In this document: positions 1 to 7,662 of the stretch, one piece after another
Position numbering within the stretch: position 1 is the first letter of the stretch
Layout of the letters: each line of letters opens with the position of its first letter
DNA from: Nocardioides humi
GTDB taxonomy: Bacteria > Actinomycetota > Actinomycetes > Propionibacteriales > Nocardioidaceae
Assembly (NCBI RefSeq): GCF_006494775.1
Contig: NZ_CP041146.1
Location: forward strand, 1,364,001-1,428,000
DNA length: 64,000 nt
Direction: 5' to 3'
The notes under the pieces: generated by a model
Database searches by the model: none
The model's input: the letters and a program-made list of their open reading frames with translations, nothing else
What the model was told of the DNA's origin: nothing
Position numbers and translations under genes: made by a program

Positions 1-423
1 GACGCGCCGCCCGCCACGGTGTGGGCGCTCGTCAGCGACGTACGACGGATGGCCGAGTGGAGCCCGCAGGTCACCTCGACCCGGCTCGCGGACGGCGCGC
101 AGCTCGGCGAGGGCGCGGCCTTCACCAACCGCAACCAGCACGGCGAGCTGGAGTGGACCACCCACGCCCGGATCGTCCGGTTCGAGCCCGAGCGGGAGCT
201 GGCGTTCCGGGTCGAGGAGAACTGGGCCGTGTGGTCCTTCCACCTCGAGCCCGACGGCGCCGGCACCCTCCTCACCCAGCGCCGCGCCACCCCCGACGGC
301 ATCTCCGAGGTCTCCCGCGAGCTCACCGAGGCCTACCTCGGCGGCGTGGAGAGCTTCACCGGCAGCCTGCGGGACGGCATGCGGCAGACGCTGGCCGGGA
401 TCAAGGCCGCGGCGGAGGCGTAG
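1..423 (+). CDS. SRPBCC (START-like) family protein, 5' end cut by window
   Basis: The reading frame is open from base 1 and the first visible residues (DAPPATVWALVSDVRRM) are already inside the fold, so the start lies outside the window; the GTG at base 19 is an internal Val codon. The 140 visible residues show the usual SRPBCC pattern: an opening PATVWALVSD helix, a W-S-P turn, a strand with FxNRN, and a long C-terminal amphipathic helix (about residues 105-138) closing the hydrophobic cavity. Proteins of this family bind hydrophobic small molecules; in actinobacteria many are polyketide-cyclase-like or toxin-type proteins of unknown ligand. No substrate can be assigned from sequence. Confidence 0.8.
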   Translation, partial: DAPPATVWALVSDVRRMAEWSPQVTSTRLADGAQLGEGAAFTNRNQHGELEWTTHARIVRFEPERELAFRVEENWAVWSFHLEPDGAGTLLTQRRATPDGISEVSRELTEAYLGGVESFTGSLRDGMRQTLAGIKAAAEA

Positions 424-433
424 CGCGCCGCCG

Positions 434-1069
434 CTACCCCCGCGCGGCGAACCGCTCGCGCAGGGTGCTCACGCCCGGGCCGGCGAGGTCGTCCAGGACG
501 ACGGTCCGGCCGGCGGAGACGAGCAGCAGGTCGAGTGCGCGGCCCTCCACGCGCGGCCCGTCGCCGTGCACGAGGTCGGCGTCGGTGGCGGCGAGGGTCA
601 GGCCGGACACCGTCTGCCGGGTGCCGCCCATGGCCTCGGAGGTACGCACCTGCCAGCCGAAGGCATCGGCGACGGCGCCCGGGTCGTACGCGCGGGCGAT
701 GCCGAGCGGGCGGCGGACGTCCTCGCCGTGCACGATCTCCTCGACCAGCCGGGTCACGCGGGGAGCCGGCGGCGAGCGGCGCAGGTCGACGACCGCGCGC
801 CACCGCTCCAGCGTCTCGGCGGGCGTGGCGCCGCGCTCGCGGTCGACGCCGTCCTGGTTCTGGCGGTCGAAGTCGAACCGGGCTCGCGCCATGGTCAGCA
901 CGAACCGCGGCACCGACGTCCGCGCGACGTCGACGAGGTGGGCCAGCACGTCGTGCACGGTCCACCCGGCGCACAGCGAGGGCTGCTCCCACGCGTCGGC
1001 CGCGAGCGGCTCCAGGTCGGCGAGGAGGGCGAGGCGCTCGGCGCGCACGAACGGCCATAGGGCGGTCAT
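434..1069 (-). CDS. Mycothiol-dependent maleylpyruvate isomerase family protein
   Basis: A 211-residue protein of the TIGR03083 / DinB-like four-helix family. The N-terminal part has the signature CAGWTVHDVLAHLVD (about residues 38-52), where the His of VHD and a later His form the divalent-metal site that positions mycothiol in characterised members; EEIVHGEDVRRPLG (about 126-139) carries the second conserved His. The family includes maleylpyruvate isomerase and thiol transferases, and most actinobacterial paralogues have no known substrate. Its ATG overlaps the stop of argP by 4 bases (ATGA), so the two are probably co-transcribed and coupled. The exact reaction is not predictable. Confidence 0.8.
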   Translation of the reverse strand: MTALWPFVRAERLALLADLEPLAADAWEQPSLCAGWTVHDVLAHLVDVARTSVPRFVLTMARARFDFDRQNQDGVDRERGATPAETLERWRAVVDLRRSPPAPRVTRLVEEIVHGEDVRRPLGIARAYDPGAVADAFGWQVRTSEAMGGTRQTVSGLTLAATDADLVHGDGPRVEGRALDLLLVSAGRTVVLDDLAGPGVSTLRERFAARG

Positions 1070-1991
1070 GGCACCTTCCTACCGCCCGCCCCCGACACCC
1101 GGCCCGACCCGCTGCTCGAGCCCCGGCCCGCGAGCGCCCGCGCGGCCCGTCGTACGTCCTCGGTGAGCGCGGCGAGCGCGGGGCCGTCGAGGCGCCAGCG
1201 CTGCCAGAAGAGGGGACGACGACCGGCCGGGCGCCCGGCAGCCGGACCACCTCGCCGGCGGCGAGGCTGGCGGCGAGCTGCGGGTCGAGCAGCATCCCCC
1301 AGCCGAGGCCGGCCCGGATCGCCTCGTGGAAGTCGGCGCTGCTCGGGACCCGGTGCACGACCGGCGGACGTCCGGCCCCGTGGGCGGCGAGCAGGTCGTC
1401 CTGGAGATGGTCCTTCTCGTTGTAGACGATGAGCGGCATGGCGGACCAGTCGATGCCGCGGCCCCGGCGGTGCCGCTCGACCAGCCAGGGCACGGCGGCC
1501 GGCGTGTACCGGATCCCGCCGAGGCGCTCCACGACGCAGCTCTGGACCGGGCGCGGCTCCCCGGTCACCGCGGCCAGCACCTCGCCGCGACGGAGCAGGT
1601 CGTGGGAGTAGGCCTGGTCCTCGACATGCAGCCGCAGGGCGGTGCCCGGTCGTCGCGCGACGGCGGCGAGCACCGGGCGGAACCAGGTCGCGAGGCTGTC
1701 GGCGTTGACGGCGACGGCGAGGTCGACCACGTCGTCGCCGCCCAGGCTCGCCGCGGCCTCGGCGGCGAGCAGCCGCAGCTGCCGGCCGAGTCGCACGAGC
1801 GGCTCCCCGGCGGGGGTGACGGTCGCGGGCGTCGTACGACGGACGAGGACCTGGCCCGCCGCCTGCTCCAACGCCCGGACGCGCTGGCTCACGGCGCTGG
1901 CGGTGACGTGGAGCCGCCGGGCCGCGGCCTCGAAGGTCCACTCCTCGGTGATCGCGACGAGCGTCTCCAGCTGGGCCGGGTCGAAGCGCAT
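1066..1991 (-). CDS. argP: LysR-family regulator ArgP (IciA) type, with apparent 1-base frameshift
   Basis: The first ~260 residues, from the ATG at 1991, give an N-terminal winged helix (QLETLVAITEEWTFEAAARR; AAARRLHVTASAVSQRVRAL) and a LysR effector domain. In this frame the tail degenerates after PGARPVVVP, while the next frame continues with LFWQRWRLDGPALAALTEDV, the expected ArgP C-terminus, and ends at 1066 overlapping the next ATG by 4 bases. Adding one base to the G run at 1212-1215 (C run on the coding strand) restores a 308-residue protein, the normal length. I therefore treat it as an intact gene with a base under-call. ArgP senses lysine/arginine and activates the exporter gene argO, which lies divergently here. 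Confidence 0.85.
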
Positions 1992-2014
1992 GGATCGAGT
2001 GAAGCACAGCTTAG

Positions 2015-2028
2015 GTTCCTGTAGGAAC
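2015..2028. promoter_or_regulatory. Palindrome in the argP-argO intergenic region (candidate ArgP site)
   Basis: Arms GTTCCT and AGGAAC are perfectly complementary with a GT centre, 42 bases before the argO start and 24 bases before the argP start. A second TAGGTTC copy lies at 2058-2064. LysR regulators of divergent gene pairs bind such T-rich imperfect palindromes; the assignment to ArgP is inferred from position only. Confidence 0.4.
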
Positions 2029-2057
2029 ATTCGCTGGTCTTCATCACTGCACGCACC

Positions 2058-2063
2058 TAGGTT
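2058..2063 (+). promoter_or_regulatory. Possible -10 element for a leaderless argO transcript
   Basis: TAGGTT fits the actinobacterial TANNNT -10 pattern and ends 6 bases before the GTG at 2070, the spacing typical of leaderless messages. No Shine-Dalgarno sequence is visible before that GTG. Confidence 0.3.
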
Positions 2064-2069
2064 CGACGT

Positions 2070-2702
2070 GTGCTCGCCCCTGCCGTCGCCGGCCTGCTGA
2101 CCACGGCCTCCCTCATCGTCGCGATCGGCGCGCAGAACGCCTATGTCCTCCGGCAGGGCCTGCTCCGGTCGCACGTCGGCGTCGTGGTGCTCATCTGCGC
2201 GGCCTCCGACGCCGTCCTCATCGCCGCGGGCATCGCCGGCGTCGGCGCGGTCGTGGACCGGACCGGGTGGGCGCTCGAGGTCGTGCGGTGGCTGGGCGTC
2301 GCCTTCCTGCTCTGGTACGCCGCCGGGTCGCTCCGGCGCGCGAACCGGCCCGAGGCGCTGGCGGCGGCCAACGGCAACGGCGGCGCCGGCGGCACCGTCA
2401 CCGAGACCCGGCGCAGCGTGGTCACCCGGACGGTGCTGCTCACCTGGCTCAACCCGCATGTCTACCTCGACACGCTGCTCCTCATCGGCTCGGTCGCGAC
2501 CGCGCACGACGGCGGCGAGCCGGCCGGCCGGTGGTGGTTCGGCGTGGGCGCTGCCTTGGCGAGCGTGCTGTGGTTCTGCGGACTCGGCTTCGGTGCGCGC
2601 CTGCTCGGTCCGCTGCTGGCGCGAGCGCGCGCGTGGCAGGTCCTGGAGCTGTGCATCGCCGCGACCATGGTGCTGATCGCCGCACGGCTCGCCCTCGGCT
2701 AG
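2070..2702 (+). CDS. argO: LysE/ArgO family L-arginine/L-lysine exporter
   Basis: 210 residues with about six hydrophobic segments, the usual size and topology of LysE-family exporters. The family signature is seen as IVAIGAQNAYVLRQG (about residues 13-27), followed by VVVLICAASDAVLIAAG and the conserved LTWLNPHVYLDT in the middle (about 125-136). These inner-membrane proteins export basic amino acids using the proton gradient and protect against excess arginine, lysine or canavanine. It is transcribed divergently from argP with 78 bases between the two starts, the classical arrangement for LysR control. GTG at 2070 is chosen because the TMS begins at once after it. Confidence 0.9.
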   Translation: MLAPAVAGLLTTASLIVAIGAQNAYVLRQGLLRSHVGVVVLICAASDAVLIAAGIAGVGAVVDRTGWALEVVRWLGVAFLLWYAAGSLRRANRPEALAAANGNGGAGGTVTETRRSVVTRTVLLTWLNPHVYLDTLLLIGSVATAHDGGEPAGRWWFGVGAALASVLWFCGLGFGARLLGPLLARARAWQVLELCIAATMVLIAARLALG

Positions 2703-2731
2703 CCCGGACTGAGCGGTGTCGCGCACGAGCC

Positions 2732-2753
2732 GTTCACCTCGCGCACACCTGCC
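2732..2753 (+). promoter_or_regulatory. Candidate PhoP box (two 11-base direct repeats)
   Basis: GTTCACCTCGC at 2732-2742 is followed directly by GCACACCTGCC at 2743-2753. This matches the 11-base direct-repeat design of Streptomyces PHO boxes (GTTCACC core) and lies 95 bases before the alkaline phosphatase start. Control by phosphate starvation is therefore likely. Confidence 0.5.
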
Positions 2754-2847
2754 GGCCAACTGCTGCTGGCGGCCGGTTGTCGCGCGCTTCCTAGCGTCCC
2801 GGGCGGCGCGCCGACCGCCGGCGCGCGGAGGAAGGGACATCCCAAGC

Positions 2848-4614
2848 ATGCGATCTCGGATCAAGAGCACCGCCCTGGCGGTCGTGCTGCTGGCCGGCTC
2901 GGCCGGCGTCGGCGCGAGCCTGGCCGGCCAGGCCGCCGCGGCCGAGCCGGCCGCGGGCAAGGCGAAGAACGTCATCTACCTGCTGGGCGACGGCATGGGC
3001 CGCACCCACGTCACCGCGGGCCGCGAGCGGTTCTACGGCGCCGCCGGCAAGCTGAACATGGAGACGATGCCGGTGATCGGCCAGGTGTCGACGTACGCCA
3101 TCGAGAAGAACTCCGGCCAGCCCGGCCAGGCCGACTTCCGCCCCAACTACGTGACGGACTCCGCGTCCGCCGCGACCGCCTGGTCGTCCGGCGTGAAGAC
3201 CTACAACGCCGCCCTCGGCGTCGACGCCAAGGGCAACCTCGTGCCGACCGTGATGGAGCAGGCGCACGCCGCCGGCCTCGCGACCGGCAATGTGTCGACC
3301 GCCGAGATCACCGACGCCACCCCCGCCGGCCAGATGTCGCACGCGCTGGCCCGCGGCTGCCAGGGGCCGACGTACTCCGTCGCCAGCTGCCAGGACACCG
3401 CCATCACCGGCGAGGAGCTCGACACCAGCGACGTCCGGGTCACGCCGATCGCCGACCAGATCGCGCGCAACCAGACCGCCGACGTCATCCTCGGCGGCGG
3501 CCTCGCCCGGTTCGACGGGGACGACGAGGACGCGCTGAAGGCCAACGGCTACACCGTCCTCGGCTCGCCCGCCTCGCAGACCGTCGCGACCGAGAGCGAC
3601 CTCGACGCGGCGAGCGGCCAGAAGGTCTTCGGCCTGTTCAACAAGGGCAACCTGACCATCGAGAAGGCCAAGCAGGACAACCCGTCCTCGCCCGAGGCGC
3701 AGGAGCCGACCGTCGCCGAGATGACGACGAAGGCGATCAGCCTGCTCGAGGCGAAGAGCGACGCGAACGGCGGCAAGGGCTTCTACCTGCAGGTCGAGGG
3801 CGCCCTCATCGACAAGCGCTCGCACGCCAACGACGCCGCCCAGACGCTGGAGGAGATCAAGGCGTTCGACGACGCCGTCAAGGTCGCCCTCGACTTCGCC
3901 AAGACCGACGGCAACACGCTCGTGATCGTCACCGCCGACCACGAGTGCGCGGGCTTCAACATCATCGAGAAGGGCACCTTCACCAACGCCGAGGCCGACC
4001 ACCTGCCGGTCAACGTCGACGGCGGCAACCCCGCCAACAACTCGACGCCCTCGCGCAGCGCGAACCAGGCCAAGGACGCGGGGCGCACCGAGTTCGCGCC
4101 CGAGACCTTCCGCACCGAGGACGACCCGGCCGATGTCGTGGACGGCAGCCCCGAGGCGAGCCTGTGGCTCACCTACCTCTCCGGCAACCACACCGGCGCG
4201 GACGTCCCGGTCTTCGCCTACGGCCCCGGCTCGGCCGCCATCGCCGCCGAGATCGACAACACCGACCTGTTCGGCATCGTCCGCACGGCACTGAACCTCG
4301 ACGGCTCCGCGCCGCCGGCGGAGCAGGCCAAGAAGGCGTCGACCACCGCGATCAAGGCGCCGAAGAAGGCCAAGGGCAAGGGCACCAAGCCGGCCAAGGT
4401 CACGGTGAAGGTCACCGTCAGCCCGGCCGCCGCGACCGGCTCGGTGAGGATCCTCGACAAGGGCAAGGTCCTCAAGACCGTCGCCGTCACCGGCAGCAAG
4501 GTGAAGGTCAAGGTCAAGCTGAAGAAGGGCAAGCACAAGCTGCGGGCGGAGTACGCCGGCGACACGTCGTACGACCCCTCGACGTCGCCGGTCGTCAAGG
4601 TCAAGGTCCGCTGA
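2848..4614 (+). CDS. Secreted alkaline phosphatase (PhoA superfamily) with Lys-rich Ig-like tail
   Basis: 588 residues. Residues 1-32 are a Sec signal peptide (Arg/Lys start, hydrophobic core, AAAA cleavage region). The catalytic domain shows VIYLLGDGMG (first metal Asp, residue ~48), TDSASAAT with the phosphorylated Ser at ~105, and TADHECAGF (~362) carrying metal-binding Asp and His. From about residue 505 an Ala/Lys-rich linker leads to an Ig-like (Big_3-type) domain very rich in lysine. The enzyme would release phosphate from organic esters outside the cell. ATG 2848 is chosen because a GGAGGAAGGG ribosome site lies just before it and the signal peptide follows directly. The next gene starts 10 bases after its stop. 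Confidence 0.93.
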   Translation: MRSRIKSTALAVVLLAGSAGVGASLAGQAAAAEPAAGKAKNVIYLLGDGMGRTHVTAGRERFYGAAGKLNMETMPVIGQVSTYAIEKNSGQPGQADFRPNYVTDSASAATAWSSGVKTYNAALGVDAKGNLVPTVMEQAHAAGLATGNVSTAEITDATPAGQMSHALARGCQGPTYSVASCQDTAITGEELDTSDVRVTPIADQIARNQTADVILGGGLARFDGDDEDALKANGYTVLGSPASQTVATESDLDAASGQKVFGLFNKGNLTIEKAKQDNPSSPEAQEPTVAEMTTKAISLLEAKSDANGGKGFYLQVEGALIDKRSHANDAAQTLEEIKAFDDAVKVALDFAKTDGNTLVIVTADHECAGFNIIEKGTFTNAEADHLPVNVDGGNPANNSTPSRSANQAKDAGRTEFAPETFRTEDDPADVVDGSPEASLWLTYLSGNHTGADVPVFAYGPGSAAIAAEIDNTDLFGIVRTALNLDGSAPPAEQAKKASTTAIKAPKKAKGKGTKPAKVTVKVTVSPAAATGSVRILDKGKVLKTVAVTGSKVKVKVKLKKGKHKLRAEYAGDTSYDPSTSPVVKVKVR

Positions 4615-4624
4615 CCCGCTCCCC

Positions 4625-5152
4625 ATGAGGCCCATCACCGCTGCCGCCGCCTCGGTCGTCGCCGCGCTCGTGCTCACGAGCTGCGGCGGCGCCGGGGACG
4701 GCGGCCCCTCCGCCACGCCGGTGACCAGCACCCCCTCCCCTGTGATGGTCACCAGCTTCCCCGACCTGCCCGCGCCCACCGGCGAGCCCGACCTGCCCGG
4801 CATCGCGACCGCCGCCCCCGGAGCCCCCGGAGCGGTCGGCCGCATCCCCGGGCCCTTCGACGACCGGTTCCGGCTGGGCGAGGTGACCTTCGACGGCGAG
4901 CACGTCGTCGGCTCGATCGAGATCACCAGCGACGTCTCCGACCTGCTCGAGCTCCAGGTGCTGGCCGGCTTCTACGACGCCTCCGGCACCCTGATCGGCC
5001 GCGGCCGGTTCACGCACCACCTCGACGAGGGCGCCCACCACGAGGAGGGGCCGCCGTCGGAGCACGAGACCTTCACGATCGCCGTACCGCGCAAGCTGCG
5101 GGGCACCGCGGTCACCGCGGCCGTCGGCGTACCCGTCCTCGTGAACGAGTAG
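4625..5152 (+). CDS. Predicted lipoprotein, unknown function
   Basis: 175 residues. A lipoprotein signal peptide ends in LVLTSC-GG, so Cys ~21 should be lipidated and the protein anchored outside the membrane. A Pro/Thr/Ala-rich linker (about 25-75) is followed by a compact domain with FRLGEVTFDGEHVVGSIEI and a C-terminal strand pair, resembling an Ig-like or FxLYD-type fold (DLLELQVLAGFYDASGTLIG reads like FxLYD). Its start is 10 bases after the alkaline phosphatase stop, so the two may share a message. No enzymatic motif is visible. Confidence 0.7.
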   Translation: MRPITAAAASVVAALVLTSCGGAGDGGPSATPVTSTPSPVMVTSFPDLPAPTGEPDLPGIATAAPGAPGAVGRIPGPFDDRFRLGEVTFDGEHVVGSIEITSDVSDLLELQVLAGFYDASGTLIGRGRFTHHLDEGAHHEEGPPSEHETFTIAVPRKLRGTAVTAAVGVPVLVNE

Positions 5153-5173
5153 CCGCCGAGTAGTCTCCGGGGC

Positions 5174-5389
5174 GTGGACCAGGACCGCTACGGCGCGCGC
5201 CCGCGCTGGCAGAGGCTGCTCCTCGGCCTGCCCCCGGCCGCGCTCCTGGTGGTGCTCGGCGGCTACTGGACGCTGCTGTCGTGGGGCGTCATCGGTGACG
5301 AGAGGTCCGAGACCTTCGCGATCATCGGGCCGATCTTCGCCGGCTTCGGCGTCGCGCTCGGCTGGGTGGTGCTGCAGCGCCGATCCTGA
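5174..5389 (+). CDS. Small two-helix membrane protein, unknown function
   Basis: 71 residues with a charged N-terminus (DRYGARPRWQRLL) and two hydrophobic helices at about residues 15-38 and 47-67, ending QRRS. It starts with GTG 21 bases after the preceding lipoprotein gene and is short enough to be doubtful, but codon bias is typical of real genes here. No family recognised. Confidence 0.55.
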   Translation: MDQDRYGARPRWQRLLLGLPPAALLVVLGGYWTLLSWGVIGDERSETFAIIGPIFAGFGVALGWVVLQRRS

Positions 5390-5394
5390 CCCGG

Positions 5395-6045
5395 TCAGGC
5401 AGGGTCACGCCGCACGTGCGGGGAGATCAGCGCGGTCCGGACCGACATCCCGAGGTCGCGGTGCCGCAGCGTGGTGATCCGCCGGCCGGGCTGGACGGCG
5501 TCCTTCACCCGCGACGTCCGCTCCCCCAGCAGCGCGGCCGCCGCATCGACGTCCGCCACCGTGTGGGTGAGTCCCCACAGGCTGGACGGTCCCTGGCCGG
5601 CCGTGTCCGGTGCCCCCACGACCTCGAGGATCACCTCGCCGAGGCGGAGGAACAGCTGCCGCATCGGCATCCCGCCCAGCTCGCCGGCCCGCTCCCGTCG
5701 TACGTCGAGGCCGAGAGCCTCCAGCGCCCTCCTCGTCCGGTCGAGGTCGGGCGAGAGCAGCACCACGTGGTCGATGTGGGTGACGCCGTTGGGGTGCGGT
5801 TCTGTCTGCCCGGTCGGCTCTGCCGTGGACCGCGTGGTCGGCACGCCGTCCACCTCGCCGGACCGCACGGCATCGGGGAGCCCGCGTAGGGACCACCCCA
5901 CGATGCCCTTCCCCTGCTCACGCCCGACCAGCCGGATCCGCACGCTCCCCACCCGGCAGGTGCCGTCGGCGTCCACGGCGAATCCGGCCTCCCGCCAGGC
6001 CTCCGGCGGGTCGGCGACGACGAGCTCGGCGATGGTCACGGCCAC
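5395..6045 (-). CDS. VOC/glyoxalase-like superfamily protein
   Basis: 216 residues. The second half (about 88-210) opens with GVTHIDHVVLLSPDLDRTRRALEALGL, the typical first betaalphabetabeta unit of a vicinal-oxygen-chelate protein, and contains LGEVILEVVG (metal-ligand Glu region) and LTHTVADVDAA of the second unit. The first ~75 residues read like a divergent extra half. It ends 5 bases from the tail of the small membrane gene, convergent. Members include glyoxalases, dioxygenases and antibiotic-resistance proteins; the substrate here is not predictable. Confidence 0.75.
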   Translation of the reverse strand: MAVTIAELVVADPPEAWREAGFAVDADGTCRVGSVRIRLVGREQGKGIVGWSLRGLPDAVRSGEVDGVPTTRSTAEPTGQTEPHPNGVTHIDHVVLLSPDLDRTRRALEALGLDVRRERAGELGGMPMRQLFLRLGEVILEVVGAPDTAGQGPSSLWGLTHTVADVDAAAALLGERTSRVKDAVQPGRRITTLRHRDLGMSVRTALISPHVRRDPA

Positions 6046-6072
6046 GGACGGACCCTAGCGCCGACCCGCCGG

Positions 6073-6329
6073 TCACTCGACCACACGCTGATGCTCGTCG
6101 CCGTTGTCGAAGAAGTGATCGAGATAGGCATCCGGCCCGAGGTCGCTGGTCCGCATCAGCGAGAAGACCTCGGCACCGTCCGCGGGCTCGTCGGTCAGCC
6201 AGAACGACTGGAACAGCGGCGTCGGCTCGCAGCCGAGCACGTCGGCGTACTCAGCGGCCTCCACCTCGGCCCTGGCGATCGCCGCGTCCGCGTCGGCGGC
6301 GCAGCGGGATTGTCGGACGCCGGCGTCAT
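6073..6329 (-). CDS. Small hypothetical protein with apparent 1-base frameshift
   Basis: The last ~75 codons encode a convincing acidic protein (AADADAAIARAEVEAAEYADV ... FFDNGDEHQRVVE, stop at 6073), but that frame has no nearby start. An ATG at 6329, behind a GAGG at 5-base spacing, opens one frame away with MTPASDNP; adding one base to the GGG at 6306-6308 joins the two into an 85-residue protein. This fits the pattern of single-base under-calls elsewhere in the window. No family recognised; either an intact small gene or a fragment. Confidence 0.45.
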
Positions 6330-6364
6330 CGCACCTCGACCGTCCGCGGCCCGGAACGGGAGCG

Positions 6365-7654
6365 TCAGCCGACGCGGTCGATGACCAGGGGCTGGGAGGT
6401 GTACGACGTCCCGGGCGCCGCCACCTCGTAGCCACCCTCCAACACAGCCAACGCCCGCTCGAAGCGCTCCGGAGTATCGGTGTGCAACGTGAACAACGGC
6501 TCCCCCGCACGAACCCGGTCACCGGGGCGGACGTGCCACACCACGCCCGCACCCGCCTGCACCGGATCCTCCTTGCGCTCGCGCCCAGCGCCCAGCCGCC
6601 ACGCGGCGATACCGACCGACAACGCGTCCAGCCGGGTCAGCACCCCATCAGCCTCGGCAGTGACGACATGCTGCTCCCGCGCGACCGGCAACGCCGCATC
6701 CGGATCACCACCCTGCGCCGAGATCATCGCCCGCCAGACATCCATCGCCGACCCGTCCGCCAACCTCTCCGCCGGGTCCACATCCTCCCGGCCCGCACCC
6801 GCCAGCATCTCCCGCGCCAACGCCACCGTCAGCTCCACCACATCCGCCGGACCACCACCCGCGAGCACCTCCACCGACTCCGCAACCTCGACCGCATTCC
6901 CAGCCGTGAACCCCAACGGGGTCTCCATGTCGGTCAACAACGCGACCGTACGCACCCCCGCATCCACACCCAGCGCGACCATCACCTCAGCCAACTCCCG
7001 CGCCCGGTCCACGTCCTTCATGAACGCGCCACTGCCGACCTTCACATCCAGCACCAACGCACCCGTACCCTCCGCGATCTTCTTGCTCATGATCGACGAG
7101 GCGATCAACGGGATCGCCTCCACCGTCCCGGTCACATCCCGCAGGGCGTACAACTTCCTGTCCGCCGGCGCCAGCCCCTCGCCCGCCGCACAGACCACCG
7201 CACCCACCGACTCCAACTGCGCCAACATCTCCTCGTTCGACAACAACGCCCGCCACCCCGAGATCGACTCCAGCTTGTCCAACGTCCCACCCGTGTGGCC
7301 CAGACCCCGCCCCGACAACTGCGGCACCGCCACCCCACACGCCGCGACCAACGGAGCCAACGGCAACGTGATCTTGTCCCCCACACCCCCCGTGGAGTGC
7401 TTGTCCGCCGTCGGCCGCGACAACGCCGAGAAATCCATCCGCACCCCCGAAGCGATCATCGCCCCCGTCCAGTCCCCGATCTCCCGACGATCCATCCCGT
7501 TCAACAAGATCGCCATCAACAACGACGACATCTGCTCATCCGCGACCACGCCCCGCGTATAGGCATCCACCATCCAGTCGATCTGACTCGTCGACAAACT
7601 GCCGCGGTCACGCTTGGTCAGGATCACCTCGACGGCGTCATGTGCTGGGGACAT
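6365..7654 (-). CDS. deoA: Thymidine phosphorylase (pyrimidine-nucleoside phosphorylase)
   Basis: 429 residues, normal length for DeoA/Pdp. It shows KHSTGGVGDK (phosphate loop, about residues 80-89), the family signature SGRGLGHTGGTLDKLE (about 110-125), SSIMSKKIAEG, and the C-terminal PYNP barrel-sandwich domain (QAGAGVVWHVRPGDRVRAGE). It cleaves thymidine, deoxyuridine and possibly uridine with phosphate to give base and (deoxy)ribose-1-phosphate in the cytoplasm. ATG 7654 follows an AGGAG at good spacing, 8 bases after the stop of the phosphoesterase-HAD gene, making it the last gene of the salvage operon that starts with the RpiR regulator side. Confidence 0.95.
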   Translation of the reverse strand: MSPAHDAVEVILTKRDRGSLSTSQIDWMVDAYTRGVVADEQMSSLLMAILLNGMDRREIGDWTGAMIASGVRMDFSALSRPTADKHSTGGVGDKITLPLAPLVAACGVAVPQLSGRGLGHTGGTLDKLESISGWRALLSNEEMLAQLESVGAVVCAAGEGLAPADRKLYALRDVTGTVEAIPLIASSIMSKKIAEGTGALVLDVKVGSGAFMKDVDRARELAEVMVALGVDAGVRTVALLTDMETPLGFTAGNAVEVAESVEVLAGGGPADVVELTVALAREMLAGAGREDVDPAERLADGSAMDVWRAMISAQGGDPDAALPVAREQHVVTAEADGVLTRLDALSVGIAAWRLGAGRERKEDPVQAGAGVVWHVRPGDRVRAGEPLFTLHTDTPERFERALAVLEGGYEVAAPGTSYTSQPLVIDRVG

Positions 7655-7662
7655 CGGTGCTC

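Noticed and set aside
2791..4926. Long minus-strand open frame (711 codons) opposite the alkaline phosphatase
   Set aside because: It is the antisense shadow of a high-GC gene: composition is Val/Gly/Arg/Leu-rich with no motif, and the plus-strand gene has a full catalytic set.
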